Source: Morella rubra (taxonomy: Eukaryota > Streptophyta > Magnoliopsida > Fagales > Myricaceae). From it: DNA of 64,000 bases. The stretch is from the NCBI GenBank assembly GCA_003952965.2, contig CM025856.1, forward strand, positions 8,228,418 through 8,292,417, given 5' to 3'. The translations under genes and the position numbers were made by a program. Below, in pieces: positions 10,524 to 22,739 of the stretch (position 1 is its first letter; every line of letters starts with the position of its first letter). The notes beneath the pieces are model-generated. The model worked only from the letters and a program-made list of their open reading frames with translations. It searched no databases and was not told the DNA's origin.

Positions 10524-11232
10524 GCGTTCTTGGATGATTCTTGCGAGTTCTTCGACAGACTTCTTTTGAAGGCTTCAAGAAGTATGACAATCTTCAAACA
10601 GACCGCAACCCCACTGGAACCCTCTAAACCGGCCTGTTTGAGAGGTACTTGCAGAAACCAGATAGCGAAAGGGGTCGGTCAGAATGCACGAGGATGCAAT
10701 CTATAAGGCAGAAAGCCTGGAACCCATATATGCAGCAGAAATGCCAAGAAACAGAGGTCCACGAGCCAGCAATATAAACCCAGAAGAGCAATGAAACAAG
10801 TTGGTAAAATGGAGATGAGACGAACCCAAGACGTAGCTTAGAATGCAGACGGAAAAGAAGAAGGAAGAAATTATCGATCTTGACATCGGCTGAACTCTGA
10901 AGGAAGTTTCTGTGTTTTTGGACGGAATACCCACACATATGTATCTGTGCGTCGAGCCGGAGGACTGATGTATGAGGCCCTCAAGGGCCGTTATTTGCGC
11001 GGTTGAAGCCGCAAACTCAAAAGAGTCTTTGCTTGTGTCGCTCGCGCTCGCAGCTCATGGAGTTAGTTGTCTTTAAATCTTCTGAAAAAATTATACGAAT
11101 AAAGGTTTGGTCCGAGCCTTTAAGCTTCAAGTGCTTCAAGTCTTCTAAGTTTCTATTCTTAAATCACTATCAAGAAATAAAAAAGATTGTTAAATTTGTT
11201 TCTATATTTCATATTTTTAGTTATTAAAAGGA
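10524..11232. other. 5' flank of the WD40 gene
   Basis: Presumed promoter and leader of the minus-strand WD40 gene. Overlapping open frames exist but show no domain and look accidental. No TATA box was assigned with confidence. Confidence 0.35.
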
Positions 11233-11288
11233 AAAGATTAAAAAGAAGAAGAAGAAGAAGAAAAAAAAAAAAAAAAAAAAAAAAAAAA
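11233..11288. repeat. GAA microsatellite and poly-A run
   Basis: About five AAG repeats pass into an A homopolymer of roughly 30 bases. Confidence 0.85.
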
Positions 11289-13978
11289 TTACTATTTTTT
11301 TTAAAAAAAAATTATGTGATAATTGTGTGCATTTGTTTGAATTTTATGTAATTGCTGATCAGTATAAACCTTAATTGTTCATTCCTAGAGTTTTAAAATT
11401 CCCTTCTTTTCTTATAATTAAGCACTTTTTTAATTTTTTATACAGTAACCTTAATTGTCCATCTTTCTTTAGTCCTTTGCTTTAGGCTCAAAATTATCCT
11501 ATCAAGCAATCGCGTATGGTAACGTAGTTGATTCTGATGTTTCAAAAAGGGGAATTGGACCAGAGCAACACAAAGGAAGTACTATTTTATTCTGTTGTCA
11601 TTTACTTGGGACAAGTCACATGATTCCTGTTTTTATTTCAACATTCCCAAGAGTAGCGACATGGAAGTAGTTATTTCAAGAGAATTGTAAAAAGGACATT
11701 ACAGGTTTTGGGACATGAAGACGAGCTAGGAAGTTTTATGAGGAGGAATCTCAAGCTCTTATTTGCAGTAATTCAGGCCACCTTTCTCTTTCGATCTCTC
11801 TCACTCTCAATCTTGATAATATGGTTGAATTGAACCTTTTACTTGGCATGCTTTACAGTTTTTACTTTTCAGTTGCATCTTTTATAAATGGTTTATGTGT
11901 TAAGCATATTATACTGGGTTTGAAAAGAAAGATCCATTGAAACAAAACTAATTCAAGTAGCGCTTGATAATGAACTATGAACTTACTATCTACTGCTAAT
12001 TCCTCTGCCCTAAGCAACTGTCATGTCCTCTTTTCTGGTGTATCTTACAGTTTTTTAAAAAGCGACCGGTTTTTGTATAAAGTTTCCAATATGACACTTG
12101 TCTTTTCATACTAACAACCAAGACATTCACTAAAACTCAATCCCACCTGTAGGCATGCTTACAGAATGAATGTTATACATTATTCCTCTTCATCACAATT
12201 GTGCCATTTCAAAAAAAGATGCTGTTCTTAAGATGAAGTGGGGTTAGGTATTTCCTTTGGTAGTACTCAACTTTGAAGTATCTGTGAGATTCAATCAAAC
12301 TTCTTTTGTTAACCTGGAAGCACCTCTGAATAGAAATTGATCTAGTGAATAGAAACAGTAGTCAATTTATCAGGTTATAGCTATTTCCTCACAAAAGGAA
12401 GCATTGTAAAACAAAGCTTAAGTTAATTTCTAAAACAAAAACTGATTTCCACTAACTAGAATCAAACCTAGTTTAAGCTTCATAAAACTATCATTCAGTT
12501 CATGCGGTTTCACTAACTTCTGCAACATTTCATCAACATATATCTCCATACACTTCATCCTGGACATGTGATTAATCATTTGAACCAAATAGAACTCAAA
12601 AATATTAAAGAACTTTCAAAGAACCAACCTGAAAATCTCAAGTTCTTCAGTTTACTCTAGCTTTCACTCTCTCAACCTATTCTCACTCTAACTACCTTAG
12701 ATTTGTTTTGCTATGAACGAAATTTCTTCTCCACAACCTTTTGCTTATTTTGTGTGGGAAGTGGAGTCTGCCTGCTGGGTTGTTCAAGAAGTCTACAAGA
12801 ATAGCTTATGTGGTAGGCCAGGATTCTGGATTCCACTTCGATAAGTTCCTGTATTAAGCAAGATTTTTTTCAATGAGAAGTTTCTTGCAGAAGAAATGAG
12901 AGTAGCCTAAATAATCATGCAGTAAAAGGATCTTACTTCAGAGTGTATAAATGTTATGGCATACTATTTTTCTCGAGTCAGACCAGTTTATATGCAATTT
13001 ATTATCTCTTTTATGTTTTATTAGGACATCAACAATCAGGTTGATCCAGTTGGAAATGGAAATATCTGAGGGCCTTAATATTGTAAGAGGACTTCTGATG
13101 ATTATGATGTTGCTGGATGTTGTTCAGGCTCTCTAACTATATTTACCGTGATTTTCTTCTTAATGTTGTGATATGGACTATAATCTCTCTCTCTCTCTCT
13201 CTCTCTTCTACATGCATACATACATTCATCCAGATATTCTGTCTTTCACACTCCAATAGAATGAAGCTTCTGACATTATAAATTGGTGACACAGGTTATA
13301 TTACAAATAATACTCCCTCCTCACAACTCCAAGACTCTTTCAGAATACTTAAGAAAAGTATACACATTAAGATATTGCATTTAAAGTCGGGTAAATGAAT
13401 TGTATTTTATCCTCTTGGTTCATTCACTTTTTCCTGAAATGGTCCAGAAGATTTTGGGCATGTTGTAGCAAATTCTTGTATATTTGCTTTCACTTTCTCT
13501 GTTTCTGATGGAAAACGATTCAATCAGTTTAAGAACAACCACGGAAATTATTAAATTGCATTGCTTTCAGTGTGGTCAAGAACTGGGATAGACATTGTTA
13601 AATCTCCGCTCGAGCATTGGAACTAGCTGACACATCAACTTCCCATAGTTTAGCAAGCAAGATCCCTGGATTGGAGGAGTATTTGACAGACAATGCCAAA
13701 TCAGGCAAGAATATATGGAAAACCAACGCTTAGGTGCATTCTTAAAAGTTTGTTCCAAAGCTTATTTCAATATTTTAGCTGGTTTAGCACTTGGCAAGCG
13801 TTAGGTATCCCTCGTTACTTGAAAGTAGTTTTTGTGATTGCTATTTTAGTAAGTATCTAATTGGTGCGGTCATTTAACTGCGAGTTCTCTTTTTCTACTT
13901 TCATTTTCAACCAAGAAGCCTGGCACAAAATCTTTTCTTAATGATCTGGGAAATTTTAAATGTAGAATTCTTTCATGG
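11289..13978. other. AT-rich intergenic DNA, no gene seen
   Basis: About 2.7 kb without a convincing gene. A CT microsatellite lies at about 13182-13206. Short frames (for example 12951-13136 plus and 13576-13758 minus) lack domains or splice support. Some of it may be introns of the decayed gene whose last exons lie at 13979-14307. Confidence 0.5.
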
Positions 13979-14307
13979 GAACTAGCTCAGGGCATTCAGA
14001 GCACTCCTGAGAGTTCATTGCGGTATGCCAATGAGAACGCTTTGTTGTTAGCTAAGGTGAGTGAAAAAACAATGTCGTCGATTGTTACCTTACCTTGTTT
14101 CCGGTTATAGCAACGTTCAGTACCTAAGATCTGAGATTATTTTTGTTTTTGGATGCAATCTCTGAGAGGAACTCTTCTAGCACTCTGCTAATCGGCAACA
14201 ATTTTGTCTGGACTCACTACGGTGGGACTTGTCTTCTTGGCGTAGCCGCAGTTTTGGCTCTAATTGGTTTTGGCCTAATAACACCACAGGTCGTTGCATC
14301 AGCATAA
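13979..14307 (+). pseudogene. two terminal exons of a decayed gene, family uncertain
   Basis: Block one (13979-14056) reads ELAQGIQSTPESSLRYANEN and ends AAG at a clean GTGAGT donor. Block two (about 14159-14307) reads SLRGTLLALC, a stop, then after a +1 shift GVAAVLALIGFGLITPQV and ends at TAA. The hydrophobic run suggests a membrane protein tail. The acceptor before block two is missing its AG, and a stop and a frameshift are present, so it is inactive. I cannot name the family with confidence; a plastid membrane protein is one possibility. Confidence 0.4.
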
Positions 14308-14396
14308 AAAAATGAAATTACTTTCATATGAAAAATGAAAAATTTGACGAGGTACTTGTAATAGAGATAGAAAGTAGAAACTCAAGTCTTTAAACT

Positions 14397-14529
14397 GTTA
14401 TGAGTTAGTTATGTTGGTTAGATAGTTTTTACTCTTGCATTGATTCATTTTTCTTTATATATAAATCATTCACTGGTTAATGAAAAGTTCACAATATTAT
14501 TTCATATTACTGTGAAAGGGTATCAGAGC
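14397..14529 (+). other. candidate Copia LTR end and primer binding site
   Basis: The segment starts TGTTATGAGTTAGTTATG, as in many short Copia LTRs, and is followed by GGGTATCAGAGC (14518-14529). That matches the usual Copia primer site (TGGTATCAGAGC, pairing with initiator Met tRNA) apart from its first base. The 3' LTR was not found, so the LTR limits are tentative. Confidence 0.45.
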
Positions 14530-14592
14530 AATTCTCAAAGCTTCCGCACGATTAAAATTTCCCTCCCCTGTTTTTAACCTTAAAAGCAGATC

Positions 14593-15338
14593 ATGTCTTC
14601 CTCGGAAGAACCTCACGATCAGATTCCTCCGATTCAACCTCCCTTGTTTCAATCTCCCTTATTTCAACCTCCATCTCAACCTCCTCAACGATCTTCATTC
14701 TCTGCAATCACCATGCCGAGAATCCTGGTGCAATTCTAGTATCCCGATCTCTTCTTGGAGCACAGAATTCTTCCACCTAGAGTCGCTCAATGCTCATGGC
14801 TCTTACCATCAAGAATAAGCTAGGCTTTATTGATGGATCCATTCTCAAACCCGACCCAGAAAATGCGTCTTACTTCTCTTGGACTCGCTGTAACATACCT
14901 CTTGGTTGATTAATTCGATTTCAAAAGACATTGCAGCCTCTATGATGTACATTGATTCTGCCAGACACATGTTTGGAATGATTTACGTGAGAGATTCACG
15001 CAAATCAAATAGACCACGAATTTTCCATAGGCCTAAGAATTTTGCTACATTTACTTAGGACAATGCTTATGTGAGCAACTATTTTACAAAGCTCAAGATG
15101 TATTGGGACGAACTACAAGCCTAATGCCCTATTGATGCATGTGCTTGTGGTTCTGAATGCAAGGCAACTAAATCCATTATCGCTTGCCAAGAACGAGATT
15201 TCATTCTCTAGTTCTTAATAGGATTGAATGACAAGTTTTCTCATGCTAGAGGACAGATTCTGTTATCTGATCCACTTCCAAGCTTAACAAAATCTTCTAC
15301 CTCATCATCCAAGAAGAAGAACAACTCAACACTAACTT
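14593..15338 (+). pseudogene. Copia gag relic
   Basis: The sequence translates across frames to a plant Copia gag: a Pro/Gln-rich start (MSSSEEPHDQIPPIQP), then blocks like KNKLGFIDGSI, VWNDLRERF and a Cys-containing CPIDACACGSECKA. The last block, FLIGLNDKFSHARGQIL, is the family's 'FLxGLNxxY' motif. Many stops and frameshifts are present. It is cut off by the CACTA element that begins near 15339, and no protease or polymerase follows. Confidence 0.7.
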
Positions 15339-16578
15339 CGCTACGTCAAACTGTCGTTTGGGTGTCAAAAATATTTGTTACCAAACGGGACAATTTTGTC
15401 ACTGAAACATTTTGCTATCAAAATCAATTCTACAGGCCGTTTGTCACTATAAGCGGGTCATGCAAGGTTTTGGATGAAGGTTTGCTAGTTTAATCATGAA
15501 AAATCATTTGGACGGTAAATGTATAGGTCCGGACGGTTTCAATTGTTGTGACGATTACACTTACGTCACACATTGATTTTTTTTGTCATTCGGATAATTT
15601 ATTCACACACTTTATAGTGCGTGACAAAAATATAATTCATCACTGAAACACGTGCGTAGGGTCCAAATAATATATTCCAACTTATTTAATATTTATGACT
15701 AAAAATAAATGTCACAAAATGCAATGTCCGAACATTTTGCCAACATGTTTGGATGTGGTTACTTTCACTGAATATAATATGTGAACGGTTAGAAAATGTG
15801 CGGAGGATAATTAAAAAACAGTGTGTGGACGGCAATAAACGTTGGGATAGATTTTGGAACAAATCGTGCAAACGTCTGTTGTATCGTGTGCAGACGTTTA
15901 TATATTTATTTAAATTATCCATTTAACGAACGGCTTGTAATGTTGTCTGGACGTGAATCGAAAGCCAAAGACCAATTGATTGCTTGCTGACAGCCATGCG
16001 TACGACAGCTTATCCCAACCAAAACTTGGCGCTTCTATCAATCAATGCACACAAATATGCTTGCTTAGAATTTGTTTGCAATATAAGCCTACAAGAGAGA
16101 CAATCAACATTATTTCAGACTGTTGTTCAAATCTCTTTCAGTATATATTAATTATGCATTTAATCTGAATTACACGTGAGTGTGAAAATTATATATTAAT
16201 TATAAAATAGAATTAATAATTATCTCTATAAATGGTCATAATCTGAAATAAAAGAAATTGTTAGCAAATAAAATACATAGTGGAAATAAAATATAAAACT
16301 TTATCCAAATCTCTATTTTTGCTCTCCATCATCACTCACGATTCCTGTATATGCAAAAGCACAAAAATGTATTAACTCTATTATTATTAAATACAATATT
16401 GAAATAGATACATAAAAAAACGACAAATAATAGATGTGGTCAGACTCTTCAGAATTATCACTTTCATTGCATGATGATATCACTGTTCGATATGATGAGC
16501 ATGACGCTGTTAGAGTGAACAAGAGACCGACGCCATTCCTTCTCAATAGGATCATGTTAAATTATCTAAAGTCATAGA

Positions 16579-17130
16579 AGCGAAATTGACTCGTTCTCCA
16601 AGTACGCTTCACATTGATGGTCCTGTCGTCTCTTCACCGTCCTCCCCTTTAATAGGAGACATATCGTATGTGTTTCTGCTTACAATTTTCTGAACTATCG
16701 TCCAGTGGCCGCCTAACTTCATATCATCAAGATAAAATACTTGACCACCCTTATGCAGCACGACTGGGTAGTGATGTGTTGATGCTAACAAAACGTCAAC
16801 TTTTATGAAGACCTAAGTTTTGAGTGCTAAGTCAAATTAATCACACTTGAATAAATAAACTAAATTCTTACGCAGGTACCGTAGTACGTAAATATCCACA
16901 AGTTGACTATAAAAATCGACGTCTTCCCCATCATGATCTCCTGTACAACTACCCCGCTATTCTATGTACTATGAAATTGTTCACGATTAACTGTGTGAAA
17001 CCGAACGCCATCAACAACGCATTGGAAAAATGATAGTACACGCTGATCCGGTCCGGATGCCAGTGCATACAAATCTTCCGACACGTCGGCCGAAGATTCA
17101 TTTCGCATCATCTGTATCTAAAATAATATA
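16579..17130 (-). pseudogene. CACTA transposase C-terminal relic (DUF4216-like), copy 1
   Basis: The minus strand encodes GGQVFYLDDMKLGGHW followed by VQKIVSRNTYDM, the DUF4216 segment found at the end of TNP2-type CACTA transposase genes. The preceding exon (about 16880-17100) resembles the NGVRFHTVNRD region of the copy at 62 kb, but in broken frames. Confidence 0.6.
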
Positions 17131-17439
17131 ACGATTAGATGTTGAGTTGAAATTAATTAAACAATGTAATAAATAGATGGGAAGAAAGCCAATTACCAAT
17201 CATTGTGACTGCTGCTTAAGTACCCAGCTTATCCGCCAAATGGCCTTCTATCATATGTGCAAAAAATATGAAAAGCTCGTATGAATATATAAAAAGGACA
17301 AGTGACAAAATATTGAAAAAAATATGAGTGATTATGTGAAATTCAAGTACAAGCTTACTCTAAATATGGCACATAGTTTCCACAACTTCTTGCTTAGGAT
17401 CTTACCGCCCTTGCTCAGTGAACTTCTGGCGAAATCTTG

Positions 17440-18235
17440 GCCCTTGCTTGCTCCGAACATATCGTATGTGTTTCTGCTTACAATTTTCTGAACTATCTTC
17501 CAGTGGCCGCCTAACTTCATATCATCTAGATAAAACACTTGACCACCTGTGATGCTAGCACGAATGGGCATCCTTATACCACTTCCGTGATGTGTTATGC
17601 TAACAAACGTCCTTTTATGAAACCTAAGTTTTAGCTCAAGTCAAAAATCACACTTGAATAAATAAACTATATTCTTGCGCAGGTACCATAGTACGTAAAT
17701 ATTCACAAGTTGACCGTAAAAATCGTCTTCCCCATCATGATCACAACTACCCTGCTATTTTGTGTACTCACGATAACTGTGTGAAATCGAACGCCATTAA
17801 CAACCATAAAAATGATAGTACAATCCGGTCCGGATGTCAATGGACACGTCGGCCAAGATTCATTACGATGTATCTAAAATAATATAATTCGATTAGATGT
17901 TAAAGAGTTGAAATTAATTAAACAATCAATTAACTCTACATTCTAATGTAATAAATACCCATTTTTTAAACTATGATGGGAATATGGCCTCATGCCTTCG
18001 ATCAACATCTATTTGTGATTGCTGCTTAAGTTCGTGGAGGTGCTCGCTACAAACAAATATTTGTAAAATAATGACAAGTGTAAAATATTGAATAAGAAAG
18101 TGATTATGTGAAAAGGACAAGTACAACACTTACTTAAATATGAGCCGAGTTCTCCACAGTTGCTTAGGACATACCAATGTGTTTTAGTGAACTTCTTTCT
18201 ATTTAAATCTTGGCCCTTGCTTGCTCCTAACTGGC
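17440..18235 (-). pseudogene. CACTA transposase C-terminal relic, copy 2, plus flank
   Basis: A second copy of the DUF4216 segment (17458-17571) and of the preceding exon (about 17690-17880) follows copy 1 in tandem. The sequence 17950-18235 matches 62260-62530 closely, including intron-like DNA, which shows that both elements belong to one family. The core transposase (DUF4218 and TNP2 domains) that follows at 62.5 kb is absent here. Confidence 0.6.
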
Positions 18236-18440
18236 GAACATTCTGAGCAGCAACGGAAGAAAGATGGAGAGCATCAAAAGATGATGCAAGAGCAGCAACG
18301 AAATCTAGTAGAATAGTAAGAACGGATGATGCAATTAATGGAACAATAGATGCGTGAGTAGATGATGGAACAGATCAGACAGCTATCACATACAACACCC
18401 AAACAAAAATTTGGGTATCTATTTCAGTACTTATCGATAA
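18236..18440 (+). pseudogene. Gln/Glu-rich coiled-coil relic of a CACTA accessory ORF
   Basis: The plus strand has a Gln/Glu/Met-rich stretch in broken frames and ends in a block like TPKQKFGYLFQ. A related and longer block occurs at 59995-60255 (TFDAQTEIWVDCLFQT). Similar coiled-coil tails end the second ORF of plant CACTA elements. Here it lies on the strand opposite to the transposase pieces. Confidence 0.4.
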
Positions 18441-19233
18441 TGTATTTTAGTTACTTTTAATTACGATTGCATATTTGTAGACATTTTATTATTATTATGA
18501 GTATTGAATATCTTTCTATTTATATTATTTGCAGATTATTTTTAAAATTTAATTAAATTAATTCAAATACGTAGCAAAGGGTTCGAATGGTAACAAAACC
18601 ATCTGAACGGTTTTTGTATTGAATACGTGTGCACGCTTAACAATCCGTCCACACACTTCGCATGCAATACTGTTTGTCCGCAAGGTTATTCTTCCATACA
18701 CATGGTCTTTTAATTAGAAACTGCTCGAACGGGAAGAAAACACGTTCCAACGTGTTCAACAGAATAAGCGTCTGCACTGTCGATATATGTGTTCGAACGA
18801 TTTCTGAAGGTGACAAAAAACTATTTCGTTATAAATGAAACAACGGTTTAGACATCTTTATGTTGTTGTGTAGACTGTTTTATATTATCATGCGCATGTA
18901 TTGTCCATGATAAAATATATTTCGTCACATTGGACCAAATGTTTGCACTTCTCATGCGAACGTATGGAGAGTACGTTCGCACCTTTCGTGCGAATGGATG
19001 GAGTGCACAAGGCATGACGATCTTGAATTTTGTCAATATGGCATAAAACTGTTCGGACAGTATAGTGGCTCGTCCGGACAGTTTCGAGTGACAAAACACG
19101 AAAATTGTCACCTAAAACCTTTGCTAATAGGCTTTAGGTGACAACTCGGTTTTGTCACCAAAACTTTTGGTGACAAAAATAGCACTTTGGGCGACAAAAT
19201 TTTTTGACATCCAAAGTGATTTTTGTTGTAGTG

Positions 19234-19692
19234 TTTATTTAGAGTGAAAAGTGATGGTTTAATGGGAAGAGAGAGAATTTTAAAAAATTATTTTATTGTA
19301 GCCAATATAGTGCATCGTAAAGTATTTCTTTCTTGTGGTTAGTAAGAATGAAGCATTCCATAACCATTACAACCGTGCAAGGGAAAATAGGAAAAGAGGA
19401 AAAATACATCCGTAGTTTCATTAAGGAAGGTAGACCACGGGCCGCCTGGTCTACTTCGAATGCGCAGTCAAATTGTCCCATAGAGGTTAATTTTCGGCTT
19501 TCTTGGGCTCGATGACTTCTGTACAGATCGACTGGGCTTGACGCAAAGTTTATCTTAACGAAAGATCCCCCAACTTTTGAAGAATAGGTTTTGGACTATT
19601 CATGGCAGTTCTTATTATACATCTTATCACAAACGGGGCTGGCTGAGCTGGGCCTGCCCTGAGGGCTTGAACCTCATCCAACGCCGTAGGCA
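19234..19692. other. no gene seen
   Basis: Intergenic DNA between the CACTA right end and the XTH segment. Neither strand shows a domain. The Copia gag interrupted at 15.3 kb does not resume here. Confidence 0.45.
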
Positions 19693-19887
19693 AGCTCCAG
19701 AAAAATGTCAAATTACAGTTTAAATTGCACATGAACTTTGCTGTATCCGGCTTATATTTGAACTGAACATGGGAAAGATTAAAATTTCAATTTTCTTTCT
19801 CATTAAAAAAAGGCGATGTCACAAATTCAGAAAAAGTATACAATTAGAATGAATGAAATAATTGGTAGAAACAAAGATGAGTGGTGT

Positions 19888-21007
19888 CTAGGTCGTGCCA
19901 GTGGCAGTGCATTCTGGAGGAAGGCCTTGAGGAAATCGCTTTGGGTCCACGCAGTAGTTGTAAATCATGTAATTCTTATGCACCCAGTTGAGCCTCTCTT
20001 GACTTGCCGAGTCCAGCTCTTCGGAGAGCCAAGAATTGTTGCTACCCGAGGTGGAAGGTGAATTTGGACCGCAAGATGATGACCCAGAGGACCAAACACA
20101 GGCATTTGCATTGAAGTTCTTATAGGAAGCCGTGAAAGGAGCTTGTGTCCAATCAGTCTTTACGAGTCCACCCCTTGTGGCCCAATCATCGGCATTCCAG
20201 AGGCTAGAGTGGATCTTCATTGGCTGGCTTTTTGGGAATGGAACTCCAATGGACTCCAAGTTCTTGAACTCTCTTATGGGAGTACCATCCACAGAGAAAC
20301 TGAAGGAAGAACGAAAACAACAAAAAAGGTGTCAATATAGTTCAAAGAAAAGGAAGAGCACAACATAGAAATTATTTCTGTGATAGACAGTAGATAGTGC
20401 TCTTACATGATGCGTTGCGGATTCCATAGAACGGAATAGGTGTGGAAGTCAGCGGTGGGGTCAAACCATAGATAGAATTGCTGCTCTCTGTTGCCTTTGC
20501 CTTGGCTGAAGACATTTGTGTGAACAATGTAGGGTTCACCGCTTAGATTGCCCAGGAATTCGAAGTCTATCTCATCCCACAATGCCTCTTCTGAGCGTAA
20601 CTGCAATATCCGATTGATTCATTAGTATATACATTAAAGTAGATGTCCATGAATTAGCAGAGAGGATTTTAATGACCAATATGTAAAGGTGGATACAGCC
20701 AATAAGTATCTAAGCAAGAACTTACATAGTACGCAGTCACGGTGCCGGCGGAATTTCCAGGTACAAGCTTGATTTGCATATCTATCTTGCCAAATAGATA
20801 CTCACTCTTGGAGTTAAAACCGGAGCCAGAGGCTTTGTCAAGGGAGAGAGTAAGAATCTCGCCGTTGTTTAGAATCTTTGCACGCCCATCTCCCCAAGTA
20901 ATGTCGAAGTCTTGGTAGAAATTTCCCGCAGAAGAAATCACAGCAGAGCTAACCAGAGCTGCCGAGATTAGCAGCGCAATGTAACAAAATGAAGGGAAAG
21001 AAGCCAT
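19888..21007 (-). CDS. xyloglucan endotransglucosylase/hydrolase (XTH), three exons
   Basis: Exons 21007-20726, 20600-20407 and 20299-19888 join with GT/AG borders into 295 codons plus stop, the usual XTH length. XTHs (GH16 family) cut xyloglucan in the cell wall and rejoin it to another chain. An N-terminal hydrophobic signal ([20 protein letters not shown]) fits secretion. Exon 2 holds the catalytic motif [11 protein letters not shown] with both acidic catalytic residues, followed by the usual N-glycosylation site (NLS). Exon 3 holds ADDWATRGG and the Cys-rich XTH C-terminal domain ending [20 protein letters not shown]. The Met at 21007 is chosen over one seven codons upstream because the signal peptide begins there. 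It resembles the touch-inducible XTH group, but that placement is an inference. Confidence 0.9.
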
Positions 21008-21128
21008 TGGTTGATGTTTGCACAGCAAAAACTAGAGGTGGAAAAAGTGATGGTTGACAGAGTAGAAAGTGAAGCTTGCCTCTCGTCTTGAAATGAGACT
21101 GATGTGCCAAAGGCCAAGCATCGCAAAA

Positions 21129-21138
21129 TTTATATATA
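21129..21138 (-). promoter_or_regulatory. TATA box of XTH copy 1
   Basis: On the minus strand the sequence reads GTATATATAAATTTT, about 120 bp upstream of the start codon, a normal distance for a plant promoter with a short leader. The same sequence lies upstream of the second copy at about 57432-57442. Confidence 0.6.
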
Positions 21139-21538
21139 CGGGGGGCGGAAAGAGGAAAAGAGAGACAAAAAGAATGAAGCAAGTGTGCAGAATGTTCCTT
21201 TGCAGTTGCCGTGTGCAGTGTTTTATGAGGTCGATGTCTGGAAAAGTTGCGAGAACAGCTGGACATTGACTGTGCTCTGGCTTCCATATTTTGCCAGAAC
21301 CATCAGATAGCCAAATGGGTTCGGTGCCGACCTAGTGGAGATAAAAGTAAAACATCCAACCAACACACGCGTTTTTAGCTGAACATGGGACCGCGGCGTT
21401 ATTGACTTTGCTTATTGTGGCATTAGTCAAATGGATCACGCTTGTCGTATTAGTTTTAAAGGACAAGCCAATGATTGTAAACCAATTTCTGATTATAAAC
21501 CAATTTCTCACTTTTGCCGCGTCTACCAAACGCCCTCC

Positions 21539-22287
21539 TACCTGTTTCGTAGGCAACTAGGGGCACTGAGGAGGACCTTCCTTTCCACCGAGAAAAAGCA
21601 GAACAAGTGCAAGTCTTTTCTTTCGTTCACAATATTGTCACTCTTAACCTCTTCATTTTGGTTGTTAAAACGCAAGAGCGATGCGTAGATTTGATGATAC
21701 CAAAACTGAATCAATCAAACTTAAATCAATTTGTGTTGGGAGCAACGCACTGAGATTTTCTATGTTACTTTTTCTCCTGAATGCTGGGGAAGTGGGTTTA
21801 ATTGTATACATATACTTGCGACATCGATTCTATTGTTGGTGGTTATTTTATGCTCACTGCAGAGAAGGATGGAGGAGACTTATATTCGGTTTAGCCTTTT
21901 TTTTTTTTTTTTTAACGTTATAAAGTCTAAATATTTGGAAAGCACTGAAACAATGAACAAGCGTCAAGCAGTCACGGCGTTCTCTAATTTCATTCAGCAG
22001 ATAAAGATTACTTAAAATTTTATTTTCCATTTCCCAACCTGATGTACCAAGTTGAAAACGAAATACATTGGTTGGAAAATAATATTAAGTGCAGGTAGAA
22101 AGTTGCCTTCGGTGTGGGAAATTTAGTATCAGTTTCCTCGGAATTTAAATTTATATCTTGTAATATGTCCTCAATTCAAAAAGGAAATGTTGCTAACTAT
22201 GAGAAGTTAGTGTTAGAGAAAATCAATAGTTCCTCATGGGTAAAAGTTTTAATTAATGCAAGTATTTTTTTTCCTTCAAATTAACAG
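21539..22287. other. no gene seen; flank and intron of cysteine synthase relic
   Basis: The stretch has a poly-T run (about 21897-21914) and AT-rich DNA. Its end, up to AACAG at 22287, looks like an intron before the cysteine synthase exon. An expected first exon was not identified; a short frame from 22165 (MSSIQKGNVAN) is a weak candidate. Confidence 0.4.
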
Positions 22288-22398
22288 TTGATCGGGAGAA
22301 CACCAATGGTGTACCTTAACGAAGTCACACAAGGCTGCATTGCAAATGTTGCAGCAAAACTTGAATCTATGAGCCTTGCCGAAGTTTTAAGGATAGGT
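22288..22398 (+). pseudogene. cysteine synthase (OASTL) relic, exon before element A
   Basis: After an AACAG acceptor the exon reads [17 protein letters not shown] then VAAKLESM, the start of the plant O-acetylserine (thiol)lyase fold. Two 1-bp deletions follow. The third frame then restores F-K-D-R, where K is the family's PLP-binding lysine, and the exon ends AG|GT at 22396. This enzyme makes cysteine from O-acetylserine and sulfide. The Copia element begins at 22399, so the target duplication TAGGT contains the splice donor. The next exons lie beyond the insertion, at 27890 and 31042. Inactive. Confidence 0.75.
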
Positions 22399-22739
22399 TG
22401 TTGAAACAATGCAACACATGGATGCGTTGCCTTGGTTCAAATTGATCGATCCCATGAACCAAATCAGTATATGTCAACCGGTCAAACAATGCAACCAATG
22501 GGAATTACTACTTTTGTTGGCCAAGAGATGTAATTGTTTGAAGAGATGCAACTGTTGCAATGAGGTCTCTATAATCCCATTGAACAGCAGTTACTTATTA
22601 TTCCAATTGTTCTCTCCAGTTTTCTTTAAAACAAAACAGAGCATCTCAAGGCCAAAGGATTTAACTGTCGAAAGATGATTTCCGGCAACCAATCATTTTC
22701 ATCAGTGGAATCAGAGCCACGGTTTTACCGGAAGATAAT

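Larger units (their letters stand above)
15339..19233. mobile_element. CACTA (En/Spm) element, degenerate
   Basis: The right end, read inward from 19233, is CACTACAACAAAAATCAC, the classic CACTA terminus. The left end at 15339 reads CGCTACGTCAAACTGTCG, aligning with the first A changed to G. Both sides then share TTTGGRTGTCAAAAA-type sequence and many subterminal motifs built on GTCCGGACG and TTTGTCAC. Flanking triplets are CTT and TTT. The interior has only C-terminal transposase pieces, in two tandem copies, so the element cannot move itself. Confidence 0.7.
19693..21538. repeat. segmental duplication, copy 1 (XTH segment)
   Basis: About 1.85 kb matches 55988-57826 in the same orientation at very high identity, covering the whole XTH gene, its introns and about 500 bp of promoter. 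Similarity stops abruptly at CGCCCTCC (21538 and 57826). Confidence 0.9.

Noticed and set aside
10624..10938. Minus-strand frames upstream of the WD40 start
   Set aside because: Considered as an additional 5' exon, but no domain or consistent splice site joins them to exon 1.
15330..15334. CACTA pentamer as left end of the first CACTA element
   Set aside because: Alignment with the right end fits better from 15339 (CGCTAC...), and the pentamer lies in what still reads as Copia gag.
19816..20368. Plus-strand frames over the XTH gene
   Set aside because: Antisense shadows of XTH exon 3. The same shadows recur in copy 2.
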